Shown in pieces: positions 51,819 through 61,847 of a stretch of DNA of 64,000 bases; position 1 is the first letter of the stretch, and each line of letters begins with the position of its first letter. The notes beneath the pieces are model-generated. The model was not told the DNA's origin, ran no database searches, and was given only the letters and a program-made list of their open reading frames with translations. The DNA comes from Marisimplicoccus sp965655775 (GTDB lineage: Bacteria; Bacteroidota; Bacteroidia; Flavobacteriales; Flavobacteriaceae). The stretch is from NCBI GenBank assembly GCA_965655775.1, contig CBFHHV010000004.1, forward strand, positions 28,019 to 92,018, written 5' to 3'. A program made the translations under genes and the position numbers.

Positions 51819-54800
51819 TTAATAATTTAGCTCTTCTTCCTCTTTATTGATTAGTAAGCTATTGTACTCATCTTTAGGGCCAACAATTATATCGTCGTAT
51901 TTTCTCATTCCGGTACCTGCCGGAATTTTATGACCAACAATTACATTCTCTTTTAAACCTTCTAGCATATCATTTTTTCCGTTAACCGCAGCTTCATTTA
52001 ACACTTTCGTAGTTTCCTGGAAAGATGCTGCTGAAATAAATGATTTTGTTTGAAGCGCAGCTCTTGTAATACCCTGAAGTTGAGTTGAAGCAGTTGCAGG
52101 TTTTGCATCTCTAGCGTCAACTAGCTTTTTATCATCCCTTTTCAACAATGAGTTTTCATCTCTCAAATGCCTAGCAGACACAAGCTGTCCAACTTTTAGA
52201 TTTTCACTGTCCCCAGAATCTTCAACAACTTTCATACCGTATAATTTATCATTTTGAGCAATAAACTCGTCTTTATAAGTAAGTTGATCTTCTAGGAATA
52301 AAGTATCTCCAGTATCAATAATCTTAACTTTTCTCATCATCTGTCTAACTACAACCTCAAAATGCTTATCATTAATTTTAACACCTTGAAGTCTGTACAC
52401 CTCTTGGACTTCATTAACAAGATATTGTTGAACAGCAGATGGTCCTTTAATATTAAGTATATCATTAGGAGTAATTGATCCATCTGATAAAGGCATACCC
52501 GCTTTAATAAAGTCATTTTCTTGAACAAGAATCTGATTTGATAGTTTAACTAAATATTTTTTAATATCACCAAACTTAGATTCAACAATGATTTCTCTAT
52601 TTCCTCTTTTAATCTTTCCAAAAGATACAACTCCATCAATTTCAGAAACTACAGCTGGATTAGAAGGGTTTCTTGCTTCAAATAATTCAGTTACCCTGGG
52701 TAAACCACCAGTTATATCACCTGATTTAGCTGATTTTCTTGGAATTTTAACCAGAATTTTACCCTTTTCAATTGATTCATCTTCATCAACCATAATATGT
52801 GCCCCTACAGGTAAGTTATATGATCTAAGAGTTACTCCTTTTTTATCTTGAATAAGAAGTGTTGGGATAAGTTTTTTATCTCTTGAATCAGTAATAACTT
52901 TTTCTTTGAATCCAGTTTGTTCATCAATTTCGACTTGATAAGTTTTACCAACTTCAATATTTTCATAAACAATTTTTCCTGAAAATTCCGAAACAATTAC
53001 ACCATTGAATGGATCCCACTGACATACGATATCACCTTTCAATAACTTTTGTCCATTTTTTATATTAAGATATGAACCATAAGGTATGTTATTAGTACTT
53101 AAAACATTCTTTGTTTTTGAATCCAAAATCTTAATCTCTGTAGTTCTAGATATAACAATATTAGAAGAATTACCCTCATTATCTTTAGTCTTGACAACTT
53201 TTAAGTCTTCGATTTCAGCAACACCATCAAATCTTGATATTAAAGAATTCTCCTCAGAAATATTTCCAGCTACACCACCAACGTGGAATGTTCTCAGAGT
53301 TAATTGAGTTCCTGGCTCACCGATAGACTGAGCAGCAACAACACCGACAGCTTCTCCAATTTGTATAGACTTACCAGTTGCAAGATTTCTTCCATAACAA
53401 CTAGCACATATTCCCTTTTTAGTTTCACATGTTAATGGAGATCTAACTTCGACAGATGTAATAAGAGTATTTTCAATTTTACTTACAGTGTCTTCATCAA
53501 TTAATTTACCACCTTCAATTATCACTTCATTAGTTGATGGATCAATTATATCATTTAGTGCAACTCTACCTAAAATTCTCTCACCAAGAGTCTCGACAAT
53601 TTCCTCATTTTTTTTGAGTGCAGTCACCTCAATTCCTCTAAGGGTTCCACAATTAAACTCATTAACAACAACATCTTGTGAAACATCATGTAATCTTCGA
53701 GTCAGATATCCTGCATCAGCAGTTTTTAGTGCAGTATCGGCTAACCCCTTCCTTGCTCCGTGTGTAGAAATGAAGTATTCTAAAATAGAGAGACCTTCCT
53801 TAAAGTTTGACAGTATAGGATTTTCAATAATCTCACCACCACCAACATTAGATTTTTTTGGCTTAGCCATTAAACCCCTCATCCCAGTTAACTGTCTTAT
53901 TTGTTCTTTTGAACCTCTAGCTCCTGAGTCAAGCATCATATAAACTGAGTTGAATCCTTGCTGGTCTTCGCTAATTTGTTTCATAGCAAGCTCAGTAAGT
54001 GTTGCATTAGCAGATGTCCAAACATCAATAACCTGATTATATCTTTCATTATTAGTGATAAGACCCATATTATAGTTACCAATAATTCCATCAACCTGAT
54101 TATTTGCATCATCTATGAGATGTTGTTTCTGCTCAGGTATAATAATATCCCCTAAACTAAACGATAATCCACCTCTAAATGCAAATGTATATCCCAGATC
54201 CTTAATTTTATCTAAGAATTCTGCAGTTTCAGGGACAGATGTAACATGTAGAATTTGTCCAATAATTTCTCTAAGGTTCTTCTTTGTAAGAACTTCATTA
54301 AAAAATCCTGCTCTTTCTGGAACCACTTCATTAAAGAAAATTCTTCCTGGAGTAGTCTCTATAATTTCGTAGGAATCATCAGATTTTACAGTCTTGATCT
54401 TACATTTAATTAAAGCATTTAAATCTACAATTTTTTCATTGTATGCCATGTTTACCTCTTCAGGAGAATAGAAAGTCAACCCTTCACCTTTAAGCTTCTG
54501 TAAATCAGAGGATTTTCTTGATTTTGTCATGTAATAAAGACCCAAAACCATATCCTGAGAAGGAACTGTAATTGGAGAACCATTTGCAGGATTCAATATA
54601 TTATGTGAACCAAGCATAAGAAGCTGAGCCTCTAATATTGCTTCTGGACCCAATGGAAGGTGAACAGCCATCTGATCACCATCAAAGTCAGCATTAAATG
54701 CAGTACATGTAAGTGGATGCAATTGAATAGCTTTCCCTTCAATGAGTTTCGGCTGAAATGCTTGTATACCAAGTCTGTGAAGTGTAGGCGCCCTGTTTAG

Positions 54801-56117
54801 TAAAACAGGGTGACCTTTTAACACATTCTCTAGTATATCCCAAACAACAGGCTCTCGTCTATCAATAATTTTTTTTGCAGACTTAACTGTTTTAACTATA
54901 CCCCTTTCGATAAGTTTTCTAATTATAAAAGGTTTATACAACTCAGCTGCCATATCTTTAGGCAACCCACACTCGTATAATTTTAATTCAGGACCAACAA
55001 CAATTACTGATCTAGCTGAGTAATCCACCCTCTTTCCGAGAAGGTTTTGTCTAAAACGTCCTTGTTTTCCTTTTAATGAATCAGATAGTGATTTTAATGG
55101 TCTGTTGGATTCTGTCTTAACTGCAGAAGATTTTCTTGTATTGTCAAATAAAGAATCAACGGACTCTTGAAGCATCCTTTTCTCATTTCTTAATATTACT
55201 TCTGGAGCTTTAATTTCAACTAACCTCTTTAACCTATTGTTTCTTATAATTACTCTTCTGTAAAGATCATTAAGGTCAGAAGTAGCAAACCTTCCTCCAT
55301 CTAGCGGAACAAGAGGTCGTAATTCAGGTGGAATAACAGGAATTACCTTAACTACCATCCATTCTGGAAGGTTTTCTTTTCTTTCATTCCCTTCTCTGAA
55401 TGATTCAACAACCTGAAGTCTTTTTAGAGCTTCCGTTTTTCTTTGCTTTGAAGTTTCATTATTTGCTTTGTGTCTTAGCTCATAAGAGAGTTCTTCTAAA
55501 TCAATTCTGGAAAGCAATTCAATCAGACATTCAGCTCCCATTTTAGCTATAAATTTCCTTTCATCAGAATCATCTAAAAACTGGTTGTCAGCAGGAAGAG
55601 ACTCCATTATTGTTAGATACTCTTCCTCTGTTAAAAAGTCCATCTTACTAACAGGCTCACCCTCAGCATTATTCGCCTCTCCTGGTTGAATGACAACATA
55701 TCTCTCATAATAGATAATCATATCAAGCTTTTTGGAGGGAAGGCCTAAAAGATATCCTATTTTATTTGGTAAAGATTTAAAATACCAGATATGAGCAACA
55801 GGTACAACAAGATTAATATGACCAACTCTATCTCTTCTTACTTTCTTTTCTGTTACCTCAACACCACATCTATCACAAACTATACCTTTGTATCTAATTC
55901 TTTTATATTTACCACACGCACACTCATAATCTTTAACAGGTCCAAAGATTCTCTCGCAAAACAAACCATCTCTTTCAGGTTTATGGGTTCTATAATTTAT
56001 TGTCTCAGGTTTAAGAACCTCTCCTCTAGAATTACCAAGGATAACTTCGGGAGAAGATAGACCTATTGAAATCCTATTAAACTTCTTTTGTGTCAATAAC
56101 TCGTTATTTTTTGCCAT
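51819..56117 (-). CDS. rpoC: RNA polymerase beta' subunit
   Basis: Catalytic subunit of the core enzyme. 1432 residues: N-terminal zinc finger CACGKYKRIRYKGIVCDRCG, active-site NADFDGDQM at 475-483 with the three Mg2+-binding Asp, bridge helix and trigger loop region, a second four-cysteine zinc site with CETKKGICASCYG, and the C-terminal domain. Its zinc sites are intact, unlike the ribosomal proteins of the window. Fifteen bases after rpoB. Confidence 0.98.
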   Translation of the reverse strand: MAKNNELLTQKKFNRISIGLSSPEVILGNSRGEVLKPETINYRTHKPERDGLFCERIFGPVKDYECACGKYKRIRYKGIVCDRCGVEVTEKKVRRDRVGHINLVVPVAHIWYFKSLPNKIGYLLGLPSKKLDMIIYYERYVVIQPGEANNAEGEPVSKMDFLTEEEYLTIMESLPADNQFLDDSDERKFIAKMGAECLIELLSRIDLEELSYELRHKANNETSKQRKTEALKRLQVVESFREGNERKENLPEWMVVKVIPVIPPELRPLVPLDGGRFATSDLNDLYRRVIIRNNRLKRLVEIKAPEVILRNEKRMLQESVDSLFDNTRKSSAVKTESNRPLKSLSDSLKGKQGRFRQNLLGKRVDYSARSVIVVGPELKLYECGLPKDMAAELYKPFIIRKLIERGIVKTVKSAKKIIDRREPVVWDILENVLKGHPVLLNRAPTLHRLGIQAFQPKLIEGKAIQLHPLTCTAFNADFDGDQMAVHLPLGPEAILEAQLLMLGSHNILNPANGSPITVPSQDMVLGLYYMTKSRKSSDLQKLKGEGLTFYSPEEVNMAYNEKIVDLNALIKCKIKTVKSDDSYEIIETTPGRIFFNEVVPERAGFFNEVLTKKNLREIIGQILHVTSVPETAEFLDKIKDLGYTFAFRGGLSFSLGDIIIPEQKQHLIDDANNQVDGIIGNYNMGLITNNERYNQVIDVWTSANATLTELAMKQISEDQQGFNSVYMMLDSGARGSKEQIRQLTGMRGLMAKPKKSNVGGGEIIENPILSNFKEGLSILEYFISTHGARKGLADTALKTADAGYLTRRLHDVSQDVVVNEFNCGTLRGIEVTALKKNEEIVETLGERILGRVALNDIIDPSTNEVIIEGGKLIDEDTVSKIENTLITSVEVRSPLTCETKKGICASCYGRNLATGKSIQIGEAVGVVAAQSIGEPGTQLTLRTFHVGGVAGNISEENSLISRFDGVAEIEDLKVVKTKDNEGNSSNIVISRTTEIKILDSKTKNVLSTNNIPYGSYLNIKNGQKLLKGDIVCQWDPFNGVIVSEFSGKIVYENIEVGKTYQVEIDEQTGFKEKVITDSRDKKLIPTLLIQDKKGVTLRSYNLPVGAHIMVDEDESIEKGKILVKIPRKSAKSGDITGGLPRVTELFEARNPSNPAVVSEIDGVVSFGKIKRGNREIIVESKFGDIKKYLVKLSNQILVQENDFIKAGMPLSDGSITPNDILNIKGPSAVQQYLVNEVQEVYRLQGVKINDKHFEVVVRQMMRKVKIIDTGDTLFLEDQLTYKDEFIAQNDKLYGMKVVEDSGDSENLKVGQLVSARHLRDENSLLKRDDKKLVDARDAKPATASTQLQGITRAALQTKSFISAASFQETTKVLNEAAVNGKNDMLEGLKENVIVGHKIPAGTGMRKYDDIIVGPKDEYNSLLINKEEEELNY

Positions 56118-56132
56118 TTTTTATTTTGTAAT

Positions 56133-59100
56133 TTATTTTTGCTCTAATCTAATGTCTAAACCAAGACCTTTTAATTCATGCATTAATACATTGAATGATT
56201 CAGGGAGCCCAGCCTCAGGAAGGTTTTCACCTTTCACAATTGATTCATAAGCTTTTGCCCTACCTATAACATCATCTGATTTTATAGTTAAAATTTCTTG
56301 AAGTGCACTTGATGCTCCATATGCTTCAAGAGCCCAAACCTCCATCTCACCAAATCTTTGACCACCAAACTGAGCTTTCCCTCCAAGAGGTTGTTGAGTT
56401 ATTAAACTGTATGGACCAATAGATCTAGAGTGCATTTTATCATCAACCATATGTCCAAGTTTTAACATATAAATAACTCCTACAGTAGCAGCTTGATCAA
56501 ATTTTTCCCCAGTACCACCATCATAAAGATAAGTGTGACCAAATCGTGGTACTCCTGCTTCATCAGTAAGCTCATTTATTTCATCAAGTGTAGCTCCATC
56601 AAAAATAGGTGTTGAAAACTTTCTACCAAGTTCCTCTCCTGCCCATCCGAGAACAGTTTCATAGATTTGTCCAATATTCATTCTAGATGGAACACCTAGA
56701 GGATTTAAAACAATATCTACTGGCGTTCCATCTTCAAGGAAAGGCATATCTTCTTGTCTAACAATTCTTGCAACAATACCCTTATTACCATGTCTACCAG
56801 CCATCTTATCACCAACTTTAAGTTTTCTTTTCTTTGCAATGTAAACCTTAGCAAGTTTTTTAATTCCAGGAGGTAGTTCATCTCCTACACTAATTGTAAA
56901 TTTTTCTCTTCTAAGAGAACCTTGAATATCATTTTCTTGTATTCTATAGTTGTGAAGAAGAGTTGATATAGTACGATTTAAATCATCGGAAGTAGTCCAA
57001 ACCCCCTTTGTAAGATGTGTATAATCTTCAACATTTGCTAACATCTTATTAGAGAATTTTTTTCCTTTAACTAGCACTTCATCACCAAGATCGTTGAATA
57101 CTCCTTGACAAGTCTTACCACTTACAACTGATGAAAGTTTATCAACAAGTTTTAGCCTTAAATCCTCAAGAATTTTATCATATTTTGTTTCTAATAATTC
57201 TAAATCAACTTTATCTTGTGACCTCCTTCTTTTATCTTTGAAAGACCTAACAAATAATTTCTTGTCAATAACAATTCCATTAAGCGATGGAGGAGCTTTT
57301 AATGAAGCATCTTTAACGTCTCCTGCTTTATCTCCAAATATTGCTCTTAATAATTTTTCTTCCGGTGTTGGATCTGATTCACCTTTTGGGGTTATTTTAC
57401 CAATGAGAATGTCACCAGGTGTAACATCAGCACCTACTCTGATCATACCATTTTCATCAAGCTCTTTAGTGGCTTCTTCACTAACATTTGGAATATCATC
57501 GGTAAGCTCTTCTGTACCTAACTTAGTATCTCTTACATCCAATGAATATTCGTCTATGTGTATTGATGTAAAGATATCTTCTCTTACAACTTTCTCTGAT
57601 ATAACAATAGCATCCTCGAAGTTGTAACCTTTCCAGGGCATAAATGCGACTTTAAGGTTTCTTCCAAGAGCAAGTTCACCTTTTTGGGTAGCATAACCTT
57701 CACAAAGCACTTGACCCTTTGATACTTGATCACCTTTGCTTACGATTGGTTTTAGGTTTATACATGAGCCTTGATTTGTTTTTTGAAATTTAATAAGATC
57801 ATATACTTTAGTATCATCATCAAAGCTAAGTAACTTCTCATCACTTGAAAGTTTATATTTAATTACAATTTTGTTTGCATCTACATAATCAACTACACCA
57901 TCTCTCTCGGCATTTAATAATACTCTTGAATCAGTAGCTACTGATTTCTCAAGTCCTGTACCTACTATTGGAGATTCAGGTTTTAAAAGAGGCACAGCTT
58001 GACGCATCATATTTGATCCCATTAATGCACGGTTAGCATCATCATGTTCTAAGAAAGGAATTAATGAAGCAGATATTGATGCAATTTGATTTGGAGCTAC
58101 ATCAGTATAATTGATATTGTCAGGTGTGACAACAGGAAAGTCTGCTTGATCTCTTGCAATAACTTTCTCAGCTTTTATTTTACCAGAATCATCGTAGTTA
58201 ATGTTTGCTTGAGCAATTAACTTATTCTCTTCTTCTTCTGCAGATAGATAAGTTATATTTTTAAGATCAATCTTACCGTTTTTAACTTGTCTGTATGGTG
58301 TCTCGATAAACCCAAGATTATTAACTCTTGCATAAACAGATAAAGATGAAATAAGACCAATGTTTGGACCTTCAGGAGTCTCAATTGGACACAGTCTACC
58401 ATAATGTGTATAGTGGACATCTCTTACCTCAAATCCAGCTCTTTCCCTTGATAATCCACCAGGACCAAGAGCAGAAAGTCTTCTTTTATGAGTAATCTCA
58501 GCAAGTGGATTTGTTTGATCCATAAACTGAGAAAGTTGATTTGTACCAAAAAAAGTATTTATCACAGAAGATAAAGTTTTAGCATTAATCAGATCAATTG
58601 GCGTAAATACTTCATTGTCTCTGACATTCATTCTCTCTCTAATAGTTCTTGCCATTCTTGCAAGCCCAACACCAAATTGAGATGAAAGTTGTTCACCTAC
58701 GGTTCTAACCCTTCTGTTTGAAAGGTGGTCAATGTCATCGATTTCTGCTTTAGAATTTATTAACTCTATAAGATATTTAATGATGGTAGTGATGTCTAAT
58801 CTTGTTAAAGTCCTCTCTTCCATATCAACATCAAGGTTTAACTTTTTATTCATTCTGTATCTCCCTACTTCTCCAAGATTATATCTTTGGTCGGAAAAGA
58901 ATAATTTATCAATTATACCTCTAGCAGTTTCTTCATCTGGTGGCTCCGCATTTCTCAATTGCCTGTATATATATTCAACTGCTTCTTTTTCTGTGTTTGT
59001 TTGATCCTTTTGAAGAGTATTATATATAATAGCATAATCTGAATTTTGGGCATCTTCTTTGTGAATTAATATAGTCTTTACATCTGCATCTAGTATCTGC

Positions 59101-59942
59101 TCAATATGATCTTTTTCTATAACAGTATCTCTGTCAATTATAATTTCATTTCTTTCAATTGAAATAACTTCTCCAGTATCTTCATCAACGAAATCTTCAT
59201 GCCAAGTTCTTAGAACTCTAGCAGCTAATTTTCTGTTTAGTGCTTTCTTTAGACCAGCTTTTGTTACCTTAATCTCTTCAGCAAGATCAAAAATTTCTAA
59301 TATCTCTTTATCACCCTGGTATCCAATAGCTCTAAATAATGTAGTAACAGGCAATTTTTTCTTTCTATCAATGTATGCATACATCACATTATTGATATCT
59401 GTAGCGAACTCAATCCATGATCCTTTGAAAGGTATTACTCTTGCAGAGTATAGCTTGGTTCCGTTAGCATGAAAAGACTGTCCAAAAAACACTCCTGGTG
59501 ATCTATGAAGTTGAGAAACTACAACTCTTTCAGCACCATTAATGATAAAGGTTCCACTTGGAGTCATGTAAGGGATAGAGCCTAAGAATACATCTTGTAC
59601 TATCGTTTCAAAATCTTCATGTTCAACATCTGTACAATAAAGTTTTAATCTTGCTTTTAAAGGAACAGAATAACTTAAACCTCTTTGAATACACTCATGC
59701 ATTGAGTACCTTGGTGGATCAACAAAATAATCTAAAAACTCTAGCACAAACTGATTTCTTGCATCAGTTATGGGAAAGTTTTCTTTGAATGTGTTAAATA
59801 AACCCTCTTCTACTCTTTCATCAGACTTTGTCTCGAGTTGGAAGAAATCTTGAAATGATTTAATCTGAATATCTAAAAAATCAGTTTCAACATTTACAGT
59901 TTTAGTGTTAGAAAAATTTGTTCTCAATTTATTATTAGTCAT
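56133..59942 (-). CDS. rpoB: RNA polymerase beta subunit
   Basis: 1269 residues, the Bacteroidota size. The rifampicin region reads TNQLSQFMDQTNPLAEITHK and continues RRLSALGPGGL, wild type at the main resistance sites. The C-terminal GGKAQFGGQRFGEMEVWAL clamp-contact block is present. A stable hairpin, not followed by Ts, lies in the 77-base leader after rplL. Confidence 0.98.
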   Translation of the reverse strand: MTNNKLRTNFSNTKTVNVETDFLDIQIKSFQDFFQLETKSDERVEEGLFNTFKENFPITDARNQFVLEFLDYFVDPPRYSMHECIQRGLSYSVPLKARLKLYCTDVEHEDFETIVQDVFLGSIPYMTPSGTFIINGAERVVVSQLHRSPGVFFGQSFHANGTKLYSARVIPFKGSWIEFATDINNVMYAYIDRKKKLPVTTLFRAIGYQGDKEILEIFDLAEEIKVTKAGLKKALNRKLAARVLRTWHEDFVDEDTGEVISIERNEIIIDRDTVIEKDHIEQILDADVKTILIHKEDAQNSDYAIIYNTLQKDQTNTEKEAVEYIYRQLRNAEPPDEETARGIIDKLFFSDQRYNLGEVGRYRMNKKLNLDVDMEERTLTRLDITTIIKYLIELINSKAEIDDIDHLSNRRVRTVGEQLSSQFGVGLARMARTIRERMNVRDNEVFTPIDLINAKTLSSVINTFFGTNQLSQFMDQTNPLAEITHKRRLSALGPGGLSRERAGFEVRDVHYTHYGRLCPIETPEGPNIGLISSLSVYARVNNLGFIETPYRQVKNGKIDLKNITYLSAEEEENKLIAQANINYDDSGKIKAEKVIARDQADFPVVTPDNINYTDVAPNQIASISASLIPFLEHDDANRALMGSNMMRQAVPLLKPESPIVGTGLEKSVATDSRVLLNAERDGVVDYVDANKIVIKYKLSSDEKLLSFDDDTKVYDLIKFQKTNQGSCINLKPIVSKGDQVSKGQVLCEGYATQKGELALGRNLKVAFMPWKGYNFEDAIVISEKVVREDIFTSIHIDEYSLDVRDTKLGTEELTDDIPNVSEEATKELDENGMIRVGADVTPGDILIGKITPKGESDPTPEEKLLRAIFGDKAGDVKDASLKAPPSLNGIVIDKKLFVRSFKDKRRRSQDKVDLELLETKYDKILEDLRLKLVDKLSSVVSGKTCQGVFNDLGDEVLVKGKKFSNKMLANVEDYTHLTKGVWTTSDDLNRTISTLLHNYRIQENDIQGSLRREKFTISVGDELPPGIKKLAKVYIAKKRKLKVGDKMAGRHGNKGIVARIVRQEDMPFLEDGTPVDIVLNPLGVPSRMNIGQIYETVLGWAGEELGRKFSTPIFDGATLDEINELTDEAGVPRFGHTYLYDGGTGEKFDQAATVGVIYMLKLGHMVDDKMHSRSIGPYSLITQQPLGGKAQFGGQRFGEMEVWALEAYGASSALQEILTIKSDDVIGRAKAYESIVKGENLPEAGLPESFNVLMHELKGLGLDIRLEQK

Positions 59943-59969
59943 ATTTTAGAGTTTTATTCAAACAAGCAT

Positions 59970-59998
59970 AGGCCTTTAGATATAATTTCTAAAAGCCT
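59970..59998 (-). promoter_or_regulatory. Hairpin in the rplL-rpoB spacer
   Basis: Minus-strand 11-base stem (59998-59988 with 59980-59970, AGGC core, one G-U pair) with a seven-base loop. No T tract follows, so it is not a usual terminator; it may be an attenuator or an RNase processing site, as in the same spacer of E. coli. Confidence 0.55.
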
Positions 59999-60019
59999 AA
60001 AAAATGAAGTTATTTTAAC

Positions 60020-60400
60020 TTACTTAAGTTCAACCTCAGCTCCAGCTTCTTCAAGTGATTTCTTTAGTCCTTCAGCATCGTCTTTTGATACTGCTTCCTT
60101 AATTGAACTAGGAGTATTATCAACTAGATCTTTAGCTTCCTTAAGCCCTAATCCAGTTAACTCCTTGACCAATTTAACTACTGCAAGTTTTGAGCCTCCA
60201 GCTGATTTTAAAACAACATCAAATTCTGATTTTGCTTCAGCTGCGTCATCTCCACCAGCACCAGGACCTGCTGCTACCGCCACTGCTGCTGCTGCTGCAG
60301 GTTCGATACCATATTCATCTTTAAGAATATCAGCTAATTCGTTAACTTCTTTTACCGTTAAACCAACTAACTGTTCTGCGACTTTTTTTAGATCTGCCAT
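60020..60400 (-). CDS. rplL: 50S ribosomal protein bL12
   Basis: Stalk protein that recruits translation GTPases. 126 residues: N-terminal dimer domain, alanine-rich hinge (AAAAAVAVAAGPGAGGDD), and C-domain with KLAVVKLVKELTGLGLKEAK, all typical. Confidence 0.97.
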   Translation of the reverse strand: MADLKKVAEQLVGLTVKEVNELADILKDEYGIEPAAAAAVAVAAGPGAGGDDAAEAKSEFDVVLKSAGGSKLAVVKLVKELTGLGLKEAKDLVDNTPSSIKEAVSKDDAEGLKKSLEEAGAEVELK

Positions 60401-60441
60401 TATTAGAGTTTTTAATTATTAATTATTATTATACTTAACTT

Positions 60442-61146
60442 TTATTCAGATTCATCTTTTGACTCATCCTCAGAGGTTTGCTCCTCTGCTTTATTTTTTT
60501 CATCTTCAGCTTTTGCCTCATCAGCAGCTGGCTCTTCTGCTTTTGCCTCCTCTACAACTGGTTCCTCTGCTTTTGCCTCCTCTACAACTGGTTCCTCTGC
60601 TTTTGCCTCCTCTGCAACTGGTTCCCCTGCAGGTTTCTCAATTAGTGTCTTGACAAGCCCAGCAATTTTTCCGCTACTAGATTTTAATGCAGAAATAACA
60701 TTCTTAGCTGGGGATTGAAGAATTGATATAATCTCTCCAATAACTTCTTCTTTTGATTTTAATTTAAATAATGCATCTATATTTTCATCCCCGATATATA
60801 TTGTCTCATAAATAAATGCTCCTTTTAATATTGGCTTGTCACCGTCCTTTCTAAATTTCTTGATAACTTTTGCAGGACTATTTCCAACATCAGAAAGCAT
60901 TATCGTTGTATTACCTTTTAATAAATCTTTAAGCTCACCAAAATCACCTTCAGATTCGCTCATAGCTCTTTCAAGAAAAGTATTCTTAACAACTGATAGC
61001 TTTATACTAGAATTAAAACACTCTCTTCGAAGCTTACTTGTTTGAACAGAATCAAGGCCCGCTATATCAGTCAGATAAATTGACTTATAATCATTAAGCT
61101 GGCCTTTTAACTCCTCTACAACTTTAACTTTTTCTTCTTTATTCAT
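60442..61146 (-). CDS. rplJ: 50S ribosomal protein uL10 with a long acidic repeat tail
   Basis: Stalk base protein holding L12 dimers. The conserved core (NKEEKVKVVEELKGQLNDYK to GKIAGLVKTLIEK) ends near residue 165. About 70 residues of acidic, repetitive sequence follow, with a KAEEPVVEEA decapeptide repeat, taking the length to 234 against a usual 165-175. Because the core L12-binding helix comes just before the tail, the tail probably projects from the stalk. It is nine bases after rplA, so no L10 leader site is present in front of it. Confidence 0.95.
   Translation of the reverse strand: MNKEEKVKVVEELKGQLNDYKSIYLTDIAGLDSVQTSKLRRECFNSSIKLSVVKNTFLERAMSESEGDFGELKDLLKGNTTIMLSDVGNSPAKVIKKFRKDGDKPILKGAFIYETIYIGDENIDALFKLKSKEEVIGEIISILQSPAKNVISALKSSSGKIAGLVKTLIEKPAGEPVAEEAKAEEPVVEEAKAEEPVVEEAKAEEPAADEAKAEDEKNKAEEQTSEDESKDESE
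60511..60630. repeat. Four-copy 30-base tandem repeat in rplJ
   Basis: Units start at 60511, 60541, 60571 and 60601; the second and third are identical (TTTTGCCTCCTCTACAACTG, then GTTCCTCTGC). In frame they encode the KAEEPVVEEA-type decapeptide. Confidence 0.95.
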
Positions 61147-61155
61147 CTTTAATAA

Positions 61156-61845
61156 TTATTCAAATTTTGATTCGATAGCAATACCAGGACTCATTGTACT
61201 TGACATAGAAATACTTTTTATATATGTACCCTTAGATCCTGATGGTTTAAGCTTAATGATTGTCTTAATGAGTTCGTTAGCATTATCTTTAATCTTATCA
61301 GCTGTGAAAGAAACTTTACCAACAGATGCATGGATAATCCCAGTTTTATCTACTTTAAAATCAATTTTACCTCCTTTTATATCAGTAACTGCTTTTGCAA
61401 TGTCCATAGTTACAGTTCCAGTCTTTGGATTTGGCATCAAACCTCTTGGACCTAAAACTTTACCTAATGGACCCAGTTTACCCATGACACTCGGCATTGT
61501 TACGATAACATCAACATCTACCCAACCTTTTTTAATTTTTTCTAGATAATCATCTAATCCTACTAGATCAGCACCGGCTTTTTTTGCTTCATCTTCTTTG
61601 TCTGGAGTTACAAGAGCTAAAAGCTTAAGTGATTTACCAGTTCCATGAGGAAGTGATACTACACCTCTAACCATTTCATTTGCTTTTTTTGGATCAACAC
61701 CAAGTCTAACAGCTAAGTCTACAGAAGAATCAAATTTAGTAGTAGTAATCTCCTTCACAAGAGAAGAAGCTTCTTCAACACTGTAAGCCTTTTCAGAGTC
61801 TACCTTTTCGATTGAAATCTTTCTATTTTTAGTTAATTTTGCCAT
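61156..61845 (-). CDS. rplA: 50S ribosomal protein uL1
   Basis: L1-stalk protein that moves E-site tRNA, and in model bacteria the repressor of its operon. 229 residues: VSLPHGTGKSLKLLAL, MGKLGPLGKVLGPRGLMPNP, KIDFKVDKTGIIHASVGKVSF. The start context is AATTATG. Confidence 0.97.
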   Translation of the reverse strand: MAKLTKNRKISIEKVDSEKAYSVEEASSLVKEITTTKFDSSVDLAVRLGVDPKKANEMVRGVVSLPHGTGKSLKLLALVTPDKEDEAKKAGADLVGLDDYLEKIKKGWVDVDVIVTMPSVMGKLGPLGKVLGPRGLMPNPKTGTVTMDIAKAVTDIKGGKIDFKVDKTGIIHASVGKVSFTADKIKDNANELIKTIIKLKPSGSKGTYIKSISMSSTMSPGIAIESKFE

Positions 61846-61847
61846 AA

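Noticed and set aside
60459..60653. Proline/leucine-rich reading frame on the plus strand opposite the rplJ tail
   Set aside because: It is the mirror of the repetitive tail of L10; it has no independent signals or family.
61147..61155. Search for an L10/L12 autoregulatory leader before rplJ
   Set aside because: Only nine bases separate rplA and rplJ, so there is no room for one.
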